Shown: piece after piece, positions 32,430-41,415 of the stretch
Layout of the letters: every line of letters starts with the position of its first letter
Numbering within the stretch: the first letter of the stretch is position 1
Notes under the pieces: generated by a model
The model's database searches: none
Seen by the model: the letters and a program-made list of their open reading frames with translations, nothing else
What the model was told of the DNA's origin: nothing
From: Propionivibrio dicarboxylicus
GTDB taxonomy: Bacteria > Pseudomonadota > Gammaproteobacteria > Burkholderiales > Rhodocyclaceae
Assembly (NCBI GenBank): GCA_945902805.1
Contig: CAMDMZ010000011.1
Coordinates: 46,266-110,265 of the forward strand
DNA: 64,000 nt
Direction: 5' to 3'
Program-made: the position numbers and the translations under genes

Positions 32430-33866
32430 TCAGTTCCTCACTATGGCATGTCGTTTGGCGTGCGCCATGACCACCGCAACGGCGGTCGAAGCGGTGCGGG
32501 TTTGCGCCGAATCGGCGCGGCTGGTCAGCACGATGGGCACCTTGGCCCCGAGCACAATGCCGGCCGCGAGCGCTTCGGCGAGATACTCCAACTGCTTGGC
32601 CAGCATGTTGCCGGATTCGATATCTGGCACTAGCAGAATATCGGCCTGGCCGGCGACCGCTGACTTGATGCCTTTGGTGCGGGCAGCCACCAAGGAGATG
32701 GCGTTGTCGAAGGCCAGCGGACCATCGAGCAGGCCGCCCTTGATCTGACCGCGATCCGCCATCTTGCACAGCGCGGCCGCATCCAGGGTTGCCATCATTT
32801 TTGGATTCACAGTCTCAACGGCGGCTAACAGCGCGACCTTGGGTTCGGGAATGTGCAGCATGTGCGCCAGATCGATCGCGTTTTGCACGATGTGCACCTT
32901 GTCTTCGAGGCTGGGTGCGACGTTAACGGCCGCATCGGTGATCATCAGGAAGCGCGGGTAGGTGGGTACATCCATCAGGAACACATGACTGATGCGGCGT
33001 TCGGTACGTAGGCCGACGTTCTTGTCGATCACGGCCATCATCAGTTCGTCGGTGTGCAGCGAGCCCTTCATCAGCGCCTCGACTTCGCCTTCACGGGCCA
33101 AGGCCACGGCGACTTCGGCGGCGGCATGGCTGTGTGGCACATTGACAATCCGGCAGCCGGTAAGGTCGAGATGGTTGGCGGCGGCAACCTGGCGAATCTT
33201 GTCTTCCGGGCCGACTAGAGTCGGGATGATCAAGTTGTGATCGCGTGCGAGCAGGGCGCCCTTGAGTGATTCGGCATCACAGGGGTGGACCACGGCCATC
33301 TGCACCAGATCGAGTCCGTCGGTGATGGTGAGCAGATGTTCAAAGCGGGTTTTCTTGGTTTCGGAAAGCTTGAATTCCGGCAGATTGGCCTTCGCCCGCT
33401 TGATCTTCTCGACCGGAGCCTGCACCTCGGCCGTGCCATGAATGACTTTCTGTCCGTCCTGATTGGCACATTGGCAATCGAGAATCATGTGCTTGTTATG
33501 GTCGAACTTGCGTTCGCACCTGACCGTCACCGTCAAGGTGTCGCCGACCCGCACCGGCTGCGAGAAATGCAGCGTTTGATCAATATAGAGAGTGCCGGGC
33601 CCGGGAAACTGGGTTCCCAGAACCGTGGAGATCAGGGCACCGCCCCACATACCGTGGGCGATGACCTCACGGAACATCGACGATCGTGCGTATTCAGGAT
33701 CGACATGGGCCGGGTTGATGTCGCCCGACATGATGGCGAACATTTGGATATCTTCCGGTCGCAGAGTGCGTACCAGGGTCGCGGTGTCGCCAACCTGGAT
33801 CTCATCGTAAGTACGGTTCTCGATGAAGTTTGAATCGGCGTCGTTGAAATGGGTCATGCGTGGCAT
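32430..33866 (-). CDS. MaoC-like hydratase fused to phosphate acetyl/butyryltransferase
   Basis: 478 residues. Residues about 10-150 form a MaoC/hot-dog domain (YDEIQVGDTATLVRTL, DINPAHVDPEYA, GMWGGALIST). Residues about 180-475 form a phosphate acetyl/butyryltransferase domain (ALLARDHNLIIPTLVGPE, MKGSLHTDELM, MITDAAVNV). The fusion is known in Proteobacteria as a bifunctional enoyl-CoA hydratase/phosphotransacetylase. With acetate kinase next to it, the transferase half likely serves acyl-CoA to acyl-phosphate conversion. The hydratase specificity is unknown. The start could also be ATG 33854 (MTHF). Confidence 0.9.
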   Translation of the reverse strand: MPRMTHFNDADSNFIENRTYDEIQVGDTATLVRTLRPEDIQMFAIMSGDINPAHVDPEYARSSMFREVIAHGMWGGALISTVLGTQFPGPGTLYIDQTLHFSQPVRVGDTLTVTVRCERKFDHNKHMILDCQCANQDGQKVIHGTAEVQAPVEKIKRAKANLPEFKLSETKKTRFEHLLTITDGLDLVQMAVVHPCDAESLKGALLARDHNLIIPTLVGPEDKIRQVAAANHLDLTGCRIVNVPHSHAAAEVAVALAREGEVEALMKGSLHTDELMMAVIDKNVGLRTERRISHVFLMDVPTYPRFLMITDAAVNVAPSLEDKVHIVQNAIDLAHMLHIPEPKVALLAAVETVNPKMMATLDAAALCKMADRGQIKGGLLDGPLAFDNAISLVAARTKGIKSAVAGQADILLVPDIESGNMLAKQLEYLAEALAAGIVLGAKVPIVLTSRADSAQTRTASTAVAVVMAHAKRHAIVRN

Positions 33867-33979
33867 CCTTGAATTGTCTGCACTGGCGTGCTTGACCCGT
33901 AGTTTAGCGCCAAAATGTTGCAGTGCGGCATAGCTGGGATGCGGCCTCGCATGGCGTCCGATGGCTTACGCCTGGCGCA

Positions 33980-34735
33980 CTATTTTGGCGGCAAGTCGTC
34001 CCGCTTGCTGCGGCGCGGCGGCTGCGTGGGTGGACTGGGTGAACTGGGTGCTTCGCGCAGCACGAACAGTGTGGTGCTGATGTGAAGTTCGAGTGCCGCG
34101 CAGGCACGTTTTTCGTCGCGACTCATCGCTGCGTCGTAAATCTCTTGATGTTCCGCATGCACGTTTCGTTTGCTGTCGCTGCCCAACGCGAAACGCCGAT
34201 AACGTTCCGATTGCCGGTAAAGAATTCCGATCAGGTAGCGCAGCCAGCGCGAGTCGCAAGCGGCGATCAATGCTTCGTGGAAACCACGATTCCGTTCTTC
34301 CCATTCGCGGAATTGCTGCGCCGAATTATTCAGTTTTTCTTCGACCTTGGTCAGGCGATGAAAGGCCGCCATCAGGCCGGCTTCCCATTCGTCGGTGCCC
34401 GTGCGAATCGAAATGCGCAAGGCCTCGGTTTCGAGCAAGATTCGATTGCGAGTGATGTCTTCGAGGTCTTCCGGCGAAATGGACGAGACCCAGAAGCCGC
34501 GCTGTCCTTCGCTGTAGACCAAGGCGTCCGACACGAGCAGTGACAGGGCCTCGCGTAGCGTGCCGGCACCGACGCCGTAGTCGTCCTTTAAGTGCTCGAC
34601 TCGCAACCGGGTTCCGGGCAAATGCTTGCCTTCGATAATGTCCTGACGCAACGCGAGGTAGGCGTTTTCGACCAGAGTTCGGGGTGTTTCCTCGGCTGCG
34701 GAAAAGGCCGCCGTGAATTTTTGCGATGGCAACAT
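33980..34735 (-). CDS. GntR-family (FCD) regulator next to the phenol operon
   Basis: 251 residues. N-terminal winged helix (LVENAYLALRQDIIEGKHLP, then GTLREALSLLVSDALV) and a C-terminal all-helical FCD ligand domain (NRGFHEALIAACDSRWL, AEHQEIYDAAMSRD). It lies 10 nt after the DmpR-type activator gene and should be cotranscribed. In Comamonas phenol clusters a GntR repressor (AphS/PhcS) damps the operon; a similar role is likely here but rests on position. Confidence 0.85.
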   Translation of the reverse strand: MLPSQKFTAAFSAAEETPRTLVENAYLALRQDIIEGKHLPGTRLRVEHLKDDYGVGAGTLREALSLLVSDALVYSEGQRGFWVSSISPEDLEDITRNRILLETEALRISIRTGTDEWEAGLMAAFHRLTKVEEKLNNSAQQFREWEERNRGFHEALIAACDSRWLRYLIGILYRQSERYRRFALGSDSKRNVHAEHQEIYDAAMSRDEKRACAALELHISTTLFVLREAPSSPSPPTQPPRRSKRDDLPPK

Positions 34736-34745
34736 AGTGGGACGA

Positions 34746-36425
34746 TTATCGCTGAGGATTCTGCTCGTTGCGCTTTAACCGGTAATTGAGTTGGGGCCGG
34801 GTCATGCCCAGCAGGCGTGCCGCGCCGGCGAGGTTGCCCTCTGAGCGATTCACTGCTTCGCGCAGCACCATGGCTTCGATGGCATCGAGTGACAAGCCGC
34901 TGGCAAGGATGGTCGCGCACAAGTTCTGCTCTCCCGGTGCGTGCTTTTCTTCGAGACCGCCACTGGAGGTAATCCCGGATTCGCTCTGGTCGGGGCACTC
35001 GATGGTGGGGAACAGATCATCCAGCTCGATCTGGCCATCAGGCGGCGCCAGGATGACGCCGCGCTCGATCATGTTTTCCAGTTCGCGCACGTTGCCCGGC
35101 CAGGGATAGAGCTTCAGCGATTTCATCGCTTTGTCGGTCAGTCCGGCGATGCGCTTGCCGTGCAGGGCGCAAAACTTGGCGAGCAGCGCTTCGACCAGGG
35201 GCGGGATGTCGAGCGTGCGCTCGCGCAGTGGCGGAATGTTGATCGGATAGACATTGAGTCGATAGAACAGGTCGGAGCGGAAGCGCCCGGCCTTGACGGC
35301 GGCTTGCAGATCGACATTGGTCGCGGCCACGATGCGGACATTTATTTTGCGTGTGCGATCGTCGCCCAGGCGCTCAAGTTCGCCTTCTTGTAGTACGCGC
35401 AGCAGTTTCGCTTGTGCGGACAGCGGTAATTCGCCAATTTCATCGAGGAAGAGCGTGCCACCTTCGGCCCGTTCGAAGCGTCCGGCGCGCTGTGTTTGCG
35501 CGCCAGTAAATGCCCCCTTTTCGACACCAAAAAGTTCGGACTCAATTAGATCATTGGGCAAGGCGGCGCAATTCACGGCGACGAAGGCCGCGCTGCGGCG
35601 CGCGCTGGTGTCGTGCAGGGCACGGGCAAAGCGCTCTTTGCCGACACCGGTTTCGCCAGTCAGCAACACGGTGACATGGGTTGCCGCAGCTTTGCGTACC
35701 AACTCGTAGGCGCGCTTAAAGGCTGGCGAAACGCCGATCAGGTTTTCGATCTGATGTTGCTGCTCAAGGGATGAGCGCAAGGCATCGACCTGGGTGCGCA
35801 GTTCGAGCAGGCGATTAACGATGGAGTCTTCCTCGTAATACGGCGTGTGTTCGCCGGCGTCGTCCCATTCGTCCACCGGGCGTCCAACGATGCGGCAGTG
35901 AGCGGGACCACACGCGGCGCATTGGGTTTCCTTGAACAGGATAAAGCGCCCCATGAAGGCGGTGGTGTAGCCCGAGGCGTAGCCGATCAGCATCCAGCAG
36001 ATTGGATCGGTTTGCGGCCCGAATTCCTTGACGTGCGCTTCTGCTTCCCAGGAATTGTCCCAGATGAACTCGCCGTAAAACTTCCCCGACGGAATGTCCA
36101 TATCGATCTTCACCGGGGTAACACGGACACTGCCCTCCAGCATGTGCAATTGCGGACCGACAACAAACGCGTCAATCGGATTCTGGTGGCCGCGAATTTT
36201 CTTCGCCAGATCGGCATCGCGCACCCCCGAGGCGTAACCCATGCGCGTCATGATGCGGCGCGCCTGTTCGTGGCCGACCGAACTCATCAATTCCTTGCGC
36301 AATCCGGCGAGTGCAGCGACATGCAGCAGCAGCATTCGGTTTTCCGCCAGCCAGATAGTGCCGTCTTCTTCTGAAAATCGCACCAGGCGGCGCAGGTCGG
36401 CATTTTGCGGGTACTTGATGGGCAT
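34746..36425 (-). CDS. dmpR: Phenol-sensing sigma-54 activator, DmpR/MopR/XylR family
   Basis: 559 residues. The N-terminal XylR_N/V4R sensor domain contains the aromatic pocket (GEFIWDNSWEAEAH) and the zinc-site Cys cluster (ETQCAACGPAHC). A linker B follows, then AAA+ with GETGVGKE, GAFTGA and LFLDEIGELP, and a Fis-type helix-turn-helix (GNLAGAARLLGMTRPQLNYRL). In this family, phenol binding frees the ATPase to activate a -24/-12 promoter; both UAS and promoter are present just upstream, in front of the divergent phenol hydroxylase operon. Confidence 0.93.
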   Translation of the reverse strand: MPIKYPQNADLRRLVRFSEEDGTIWLAENRMLLLHVAALAGLRKELMSSVGHEQARRIMTRMGYASGVRDADLAKKIRGHQNPIDAFVVGPQLHMLEGSVRVTPVKIDMDIPSGKFYGEFIWDNSWEAEAHVKEFGPQTDPICWMLIGYASGYTTAFMGRFILFKETQCAACGPAHCRIVGRPVDEWDDAGEHTPYYEEDSIVNRLLELRTQVDALRSSLEQQHQIENLIGVSPAFKRAYELVRKAAATHVTVLLTGETGVGKERFARALHDTSARRSAAFVAVNCAALPNDLIESELFGVEKGAFTGAQTQRAGRFERAEGGTLFLDEIGELPLSAQAKLLRVLQEGELERLGDDRTRKINVRIVAATNVDLQAAVKAGRFRSDLFYRLNVYPINIPPLRERTLDIPPLVEALLAKFCALHGKRIAGLTDKAMKSLKLYPWPGNVRELENMIERGVILAPPDGQIELDDLFPTIECPDQSESGITSSGGLEEKHAPGEQNLCATILASGLSLDAIEAMVLREAVNRSEGNLAGAARLLGMTRPQLNYRLKRNEQNPQR

Positions 36426-36529
36426 CGCGAGAGTGGAGGTGGGCTAGATGCGAAGGATCGGAGGTTTTATGAATTCTCGAGATTCTACCTGTTTCCACAG
36501 GAATGTTTGCTGCGCTGCATCGTGATGAA

Positions 36530-36569
36530 TTGATCAATTGCTTGATTGATCAATGAATGAATTGATCAA
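36530..36569 (+). promoter_or_regulatory. DmpR-type upstream activating sequences
   Basis: Two adjacent dyads match the DmpR/XylR UAS pattern TTGATCAATTGATCAA. The first is TTGATCAATTGCTTGA (36530-36545). The second runs 36546-36569 with TTGATCAA at each end. They lie about 100-140 bp upstream of the expected transcription start. Confidence 0.75.
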
Positions 36570-36645
36570 GTCTAAAGCGGTTTCCTCTTTCGCTGAAATC
36601 ATCAAAAAAGCAAAATCTCGAGAAAAAACAGGCACGTCGTCGAAC

Positions 36646-36661
36646 TGGCACGTCTCTTGTA
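36646..36661 (+). promoter_or_regulatory. Sigma-54 promoter of the phenol hydroxylase operon
   Basis: TGGCACGTCTCTTGTA has a perfect -24 half (TGGCACG) and a -12 half TTGTA with one change from TTGCA. It lies 38 nt before the dmpK start, between the UAS dyads and the operon. Confidence 0.75.
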
Positions 36662-36698
36662 TTAAGGGCTACGCCACCATCAGCAAATTGAGACTGCC

Positions 36699-36986
36699 AT
36701 GAACCCAAACTCGAGCTTTGATCCGAGCCGTAAATATGTCCGCGTGACCGAATTGCGCCACGACGGTTTCGTCGAGTTCGAGTTTGCTATCGGCGAACCC
36801 GAGTTGTTCGTCGAGATGATTTTGCCAGCGGCGGCATTTGACGAGTTCTGCGCACTCAACAAGGTGAGTTTCGTTGCTGACAACTCGCGCCTGAAGCTGG
36901 ACGCGAACGAAGAGGCGGCCGAGCGTGCCGAATGGAACTGGAGCCTGCATGACGCAACACACCAGCGATTCAAGTCACACGAATAA
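36699..36986 (+). CDS. dmpK: Phenol hydroxylase subunit P0 (assembly/activation component)
   Basis: 95 residues, matching DmpK in length and in the start RKYVRVTELRHDGFVEFEF. In Pseudomonas DmpK helps load iron into the oxygenase or assemble it and is not part of the active complex. First gene of the operon, directly after the sigma-54 promoter. Confidence 0.9.
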   Translation: MNPNSSFDPSRKYVRVTELRHDGFVEFEFAIGEPELFVEMILPAAAFDEFCALNKVSFVADNSRLKLDANEEAAERAEWNWSLHDATHQRFKSHE

Positions 36987-37063
36987 TTCAACGGGCCGGT
37001 CAACGTGATGACCGGAGCGATAACCGCGGTCCGTCCGGGCCGCACCATAAGGAGGAGTAGCTA

Positions 37064-38056
37064 ATGCAAATTGATCTGCGGACCGTCAGCATCACCCCGC
37101 TGCGGCAGACGTTTGACAACGTTGCCAAGCGTCTGGGAGGAGACAAGCCGGCCAGTCGTTACCAGGAAGGCACCTGGGACGTGCAGGCCCGGGCCAACTA
37201 TCACTACCGCCCGACGTGGGACCCGGCGCACAAGATGTTTGACGAGTCGCGCACGGCGATCAAGATGAAGGATTGGTACAGCTTCAAGGACCCGCGCCAG
37301 TTCTACTACGGCTCCTGGACCCAGTCCCGCGCCCGTCTGCAGGAAACGGCGGAAGCGGACTTCGATTTTGTTGAGCAGCGTGGTCTGGTCGCCAATCTGC
37401 CGGCCACTATCCGGAAGCTCGCACTTGAACTCTACGTGCCCTTGCGCCATGTCGAATGGGGCGCGAACATGAACAACGCCTCGATCTGTGCCTACGGGTT
37501 TGGCACGGCCGTGACCGCCCCGGCGCAGTTCCAGGCCATGGATCGCCTTGGGTCCGCACAGTATCTATCCCGCGTCGGCCTCTTGTTGGGCAGTCAGGAT
37601 GATCTGGTCGCCGCCAAAGAAGCCTGGTTGAACGACGCCAAGTGGCAGGATCTGCGTCGCTACGTCGAAGACAGCTTCGTGGTGCAGGACTGGTTCGAAC
37701 TTTACGTCGCACAAAACCTGGTGCTCGATGGCCTGATGTACCCATTGTTGTTCCGTCGCGTCGATGACTTCATGACCAGCCAGGCCGGTCCGGTGGTGGC
37801 AATGCTGACGCGCTTCCAGGCCGAGTGGTTTGTCGACTCGTCGAAGTGGGTCGATGCCACGATGAAGACCGCCGCCACCGAATCCGCCGAGAACAAGGCC
37901 CAACTTGAAGCCTGGGCTACGGCCTATGCCGCGCGTGCCGTCAAGGCGCTCACACCCCTCGTTACCCATGCCCTGGGCGATGCTGCTGCCGGTGCGATCG
38001 ACGAGGCCATGACCCAGTTCAAGGCTCGCTGCGCCAAGGCCGGCGTCTCGGTTTAA
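37064..38056 (+). CDS. dmpL: Phenol hydroxylase oxygenase beta subunit (P1)
   Basis: 330 residues of the methane/phenol monooxygenase beta family: RYQEGTWDVQARANYHYRPT, LYVPLRHVEWGANMNNASI and LTRFQAEWFVDSSKWVD. It lacks iron ligands and forms the (alpha-beta-gamma)2 hydroxylase with DmpN and DmpO. Ribosome site AAGGAGGAG. Follows dmpK after 77 bp. Confidence 0.95.
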   Translation: MQIDLRTVSITPLRQTFDNVAKRLGGDKPASRYQEGTWDVQARANYHYRPTWDPAHKMFDESRTAIKMKDWYSFKDPRQFYYGSWTQSRARLQETAEADFDFVEQRGLVANLPATIRKLALELYVPLRHVEWGANMNNASICAYGFGTAVTAPAQFQAMDRLGSAQYLSRVGLLLGSQDDLVAAKEAWLNDAKWQDLRRYVEDSFVVQDWFELYVAQNLVLDGLMYPLLFRRVDDFMTSQAGPVVAMLTRFQAEWFVDSSKWVDATMKTAATESAENKAQLEAWATAYAARAVKALTPLVTHALGDAAAGAIDEAMTQFKARCAKAGVSV

Positions 38057-38065
38057 GGAGAAGAC

Positions 38066-38335
38066 ATGTCTACCGTATTTATCGCCTTCCAGAACACCGA
38101 CGAAGTGCGCGGCATTGTCGAGGCCATCATGGACGACAACCCGCACGCCGTGATCGACATGCAGCCAGGGATGGTCAAGATCAACGCCGCCGGCCGTTTG
38201 GTCATCAAGCGCGCCAGTATCGAAGAAAAGCTCGGCCGCGACTTCGACCTGCAGGAGATGCATGTGCATCTGGTCACCCTCTCGGGGAATATCGACGAAG
38301 ACGACGACGAGTTCGTCCTCGCCTGGAAACATTAA
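38066..38335 (+). CDS. dmpM: Phenol hydroxylase regulatory (effector) protein P2
   Basis: 89 residues, the cofactor-free MmoB/DmpM family: FIAFQNTDEVRGIVEAI, NPHAVIDMQPGMVKINAAG. It binds the hydroxylase and tunes oxygen activation. Spacing of 9 nt from dmpL and 20 nt to dmpN. Confidence 0.95.
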   Translation: MSTVFIAFQNTDEVRGIVEAIMDDNPHAVIDMQPGMVKINAAGRLVIKRASIEEKLGRDFDLQEMHVHLVTLSGNIDEDDDEFVLAWKH

Positions 38336-38355
38336 GAAGATCAGGAGAAGAAATC

Positions 38356-39921
38356 ATGGATATGCCAGCCAAGAAACTGGGCCTCAAGGAACGCTACGGC
38401 CTCCTGACCCGCGACCTGCACTGGGACACCACCTACCAGCCGATGGACAAGGTGTTTCCTTACGCTTCGTATGAAGGCATCAAGATTCACGATTGGTCGA
38501 AATGGGAAGATCCCTTCCGCCTGACCATGGACGCCTACTGGAAATACCAGGCGGAAAAGGAGCGCAAGCTCTACGCGATCATGGATGCCTTCGCCCAGAA
38601 CAACGGCCACCTGGGCGTCACCGACGCGCGCTACATCAATACCCTGAAACTGTTCCTCACCGGCGTCTCGCCGCTGGAATACATGGCTCATCGCGGCTTC
38701 GCCCACGTCGGCCGCGCCTTCCCTGGCGCCGGTGCGCGGGTGGCCTGCCAGATGCAATCGCTGGATGAAATCCGTCACTTCCAGACGCAGATTCATTCGA
38801 TGTCGGTGTACAACAAGCATTACAACGGCTTCCACGACTGGCAGCACATGCATGACCGCGTCTGGTATCTGTCGGTGCCGAAGTCCTTCTTCGACGATGC
38901 CTTCACCGCTGGCCCGTTCGAATTCATGATCGCCATCGGTTTCGCGTTCGAGTACGTGTTGACCAACCTGCTGTTCGTGCCCTTCATTTCCGGCGCGGCC
39001 TACAACGGCGACATGGGCGCCATGGCCTTCGGCTTCTCGGCCCAATCCGACGAATCGCGGCACATGACGCTGGGTCTGGAGATGATCAAGTTCATCCTTG
39101 AGCAGGACCCGGACAATGTGCCCATCGTCCAGCGCTGGATCGACAAGTGGTTCTGGCGCGGCTACCGCGTGCTGACTCTGGTGGCGATGATGATGGACTA
39201 CATGCTGCCCAAGCGCGTGATGAGCTGGAAAGAAGCCTGGGAGATTTACGCCGAGGAAAACGGTGGTGCCCTGTTCGCCGATCTGGCCCGCTACGGCATC
39301 AAGCCGCCCAAGGGCTGGGCGCAAGCCTGCGCCGACAAGGATTATCTGTCGCATCAAGCCTGGAACGTGTTCTACAACTACGGCGCCGCCGCGCCCTTCC
39401 ATACCTGGACGCCGTCGGCACAGGACATGGACTGGCTGGCCGCCAAGTACCCGGACAGCTTCGACAAGCACTACCGTCCGCTGTGGGAGAACTACACCGA
39501 GATGGCCGAGAAGGGCAACCGCTTCTACAGCAAGACGCTGCCGATGCTGTGCCAGGTCTGCCAGATCCCGATGTTTTTCACCGAACCGGGCGATCCGACC
39601 AAGATTTGCTACCGCGAGTCGGAGTACAAGGGCGACAAGTACCATACCTGTTCAGACGGCTGCAAGGACATCTTCGACTACGAGCCGGAGAAATACGTGC
39701 AGTCCTGGTTGCCGGTGCATCAGATCTATCAGGGCAATTGTTTCGAGCGGGGTACCGACCCCACGGCCGAAGGTTTCGATCCGCTGATCGCTGTGTTGCA
39801 GTGGTATCACATGAACATCGGGCGCGACAATTTCGACTTTAATGGCATCGAATACGGCAAGGGCTCGGAGGACAAGAACAACTTCGAGAAGTGGCGAGCG
39901 ATGTCCACGGGCAACATGTAA
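38356..39921 (+). CDS. dmpN: Phenol hydroxylase oxygenase alpha subunit (P3), di-iron catalytic subunit
   Basis: 521 residues. Both carboxylate-bridged di-iron halves are present, with the two ExxH motifs in SLDEIRHFQTQ and SDESRHMTL. A C-terminal Cys-rich segment (CQVCQIPMFF, CSDGCKDIFDYEPEKY) is typical of DmpN-type alpha subunits. It hydroxylates phenol (and methylphenols) to catechols with O2 and electrons from DmpP. Intact. Confidence 0.97.
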   Translation: MDMPAKKLGLKERYGLLTRDLHWDTTYQPMDKVFPYASYEGIKIHDWSKWEDPFRLTMDAYWKYQAEKERKLYAIMDAFAQNNGHLGVTDARYINTLKLFLTGVSPLEYMAHRGFAHVGRAFPGAGARVACQMQSLDEIRHFQTQIHSMSVYNKHYNGFHDWQHMHDRVWYLSVPKSFFDDAFTAGPFEFMIAIGFAFEYVLTNLLFVPFISGAAYNGDMGAMAFGFSAQSDESRHMTLGLEMIKFILEQDPDNVPIVQRWIDKWFWRGYRVLTLVAMMMDYMLPKRVMSWKEAWEIYAEENGGALFADLARYGIKPPKGWAQACADKDYLSHQAWNVFYNYGAAAPFHTWTPSAQDMDWLAAKYPDSFDKHYRPLWENYTEMAEKGNRFYSKTLPMLCQVCQIPMFFTEPGDPTKICYRESEYKGDKYHTCSDGCKDIFDYEPEKYVQSWLPVHQIYQGNCFERGTDPTAEGFDPLIAVLQWYHMNIGRDNFDFNGIEYGKGSEDKNNFEKWRAMSTGNM

Positions 39922-39934
39922 GGAGGATGACCAA

Positions 39935-40291
39935 ATGACGACTGCTGCAATCGGTAAATACGAGTTTGCCCCGATGGATACGGTGGAAAAGTTTCCCGCA
40001 CCACTGCTGTACTTCGGCTGGGAAGACCACCTGATGTTCTGCGCGCCTTACTGCGTTCCGTTCCCGCCCACTCTGGGTTTTGGCGACATGTGCAAGGGAC
40101 CGTTTGCGGGCATCTATGGTGCGCATCCGGACTTTGCCAAGATCGACTGGGACAAGGTGGAATGGTTCAAGTCGGGCCAGCCGTGGCAGCCGGATTATTC
40201 CAAGAGCCTGGCCGAGAATGGCCTCGGGCACAAGGATGTCATCCGCTTCCGCACGCCGGGCCTCACCGGGCTCAAGGGTAGCTGTCACTGA
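39935..40291 (+). CDS. dmpO: Phenol hydroxylase oxygenase gamma subunit (P4)
   Basis: 118 residues from ATG 39935 with AGGAGG just upstream; the longer frame from 39842 overlaps dmpN and is rejected. Family features: YEFAPMDTVEKFPAPLLYF, GDMCKGPFAGIYGAHPDF. Structural part of the hydroxylase. Followed 10 nt later by a strong hairpin that includes dispersed-repeat copy 6. Confidence 0.95.
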   Translation: MTTAAIGKYEFAPMDTVEKFPAPLLYFGWEDHLMFCAPYCVPFPPTLGFGDMCKGPFAGIYGAHPDFAKIDWDKVEWFKSGQPWQPDYSKSLAENGLGHKDVIRFRTPGLTGLKGSCH

Positions 40292-40301
40292 TGTAAAACA
40301 C

Positions 40302-40331
40302 GGCGATACGGCAGATCAACGCCGTATCGCC
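40302..40331 (+). terminator. 11-bp hairpin between dmpO and dmpP (repeat-derived)
   Basis: GGCGATACGGC and GCCGTATCGCC are perfectly complementary around an 8-base loop; TTTTT follows only 9 nt later. The right arm is part of the 25-bp dispersed repeat (minus orientation). It could attenuate transcription, or protect the 3' end of the hydroxylase message, before the reductase gene. Confidence 0.6.
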
Positions 40332-40344
40332 AGCACCGACTTTT
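40320..40344 (-). repeat. Dispersed 25-bp repeat, copy 6 (between dmpO and dmpP)
   Basis: On the minus strand: head AAAAGTCGGTGCTGG, variable CGAT, tail ACGGCG. Its variable bases are matched by complementary bases in the partner arm at 40302-40312. Confidence 0.9.
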
Positions 40345-40356
40345 TGAATCGAACCC

Positions 40357-41412
40357 ATGAGCTACCAACTGACTATCGAACCGCTGGGCCAGACCATTGA
40401 GGTCGAGGAAGGCCAGACCATTCTGGACGCCAGTCTGCGCGCCGGCATCTATTTGCCGCATGCGTGCTGCCACGGTCTGTGCTCCACCTGCCGGGTGCAA
40501 GTGCTGGATGGCGATTTCGACCACGGCGAGGCGACCACTTTCGCCCTGATGGATTACGAGCGCGAGGAAGGCAAATGCCTGGCCTGCTGCGCCACCCTGA
40601 ATTCGGACGCGGTGATCGAAGCCGAGATCGAGGAAGACCCCGACGCCCGCGTAATTCCGGTGCAAGACTTCGCCGGCCGCGTTTCACGTATCGAAAAACT
40701 GACACCCACGATCAAGGGCATTTTCGTCGAGCTCGACCACGAGATCGATTTCCAGGCCGGACAGTACGTCAATCTACATATTCCCGGCCAAAGCCAGTCG
40801 CGCGCCTTTTCGCTGGCCAGCGCGCCATCGAACAAGCGCGAGGTCGAACTCAATATCCGCCAGGTCCCGGGCGGCGCTGCGACGACCTGGATACATGAAT
40901 CGCTCAAGGTGGGCGATGCCATCAAGATTTCCGGCCCCTACGGCCGTTTCTTTGTGCGCAAGTCAGCGGCAACGCCGGTGCTCTTTTTCGCTGGCGGTTC
41001 CGGGCTTTCCAGCCCGCGTTCCATGATCCTCGACTTGCTCGAAGAAGGTTTCGACAAGCCCATCATCCTCGCCTACGGCGCACGTAGCCGCGACGAGCTT
41101 TACTACCACGACGAGTTTCTCGCTCTGGCCGCGAAGCATGCCAATTTCACTTATGTGCCGGCGCTTTCCAGCGAACCCGAAGGAACGGACTGGGACGGCT
41201 TCCGTGGCTTTGTGCATGATGCCGCCAAGGCGCACTTCAACAACGATTTTCGCGGTCATCAGGCCTATCTGTGCGGCCCGCCGGTGATGATCGATGCCTG
41301 CATCACGACGCTGATGCAAGGCCGCCTGTTCGAACGCGACATTTTTACCGAGAAGTTTTTCTCTGCAGCCGATGCGCAACAGGTGCGCTCGCCGCTCTTC
41401 AAGAAGATCTGA
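40357..41412 (+). CDS. dmpP: Phenol hydroxylase reductase (P5)
   Basis: 351 residues. N-terminal plant-type [2Fe-2S] domain (CCHGLCSTCRV with a later CLACC), FAD domain with RAFSLAS, and NAD domain with FFAGGSGLSSPRS. It takes electrons from NADH and passes them to the di-iron hydroxylase. The 65-bp gap from dmpO is unusually wide for this operon and contains the repeat hairpin. Confidence 0.95.
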   Translation: MSYQLTIEPLGQTIEVEEGQTILDASLRAGIYLPHACCHGLCSTCRVQVLDGDFDHGEATTFALMDYEREEGKCLACCATLNSDAVIEAEIEEDPDARVIPVQDFAGRVSRIEKLTPTIKGIFVELDHEIDFQAGQYVNLHIPGQSQSRAFSLASAPSNKREVELNIRQVPGGAATTWIHESLKVGDAIKISGPYGRFFVRKSAATPVLFFAGGSGLSSPRSMILDLLEEGFDKPIILAYGARSRDELYYHDEFLALAAKHANFTYVPALSSEPEGTDWDGFRGFVHDAAKAHFNNDFRGHQAYLCGPPVMIDACITTLMQGRLFERDIFTEKFFSAADAQQVRSPLFKKI

Positions 41413-41415
41413 ACC

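Noticed and set aside
38341..39645. 434-residue minus-strand frame over dmpN
   Set aside because: Antisense shadow of a conserved catalytic subunit with low-complexity content.
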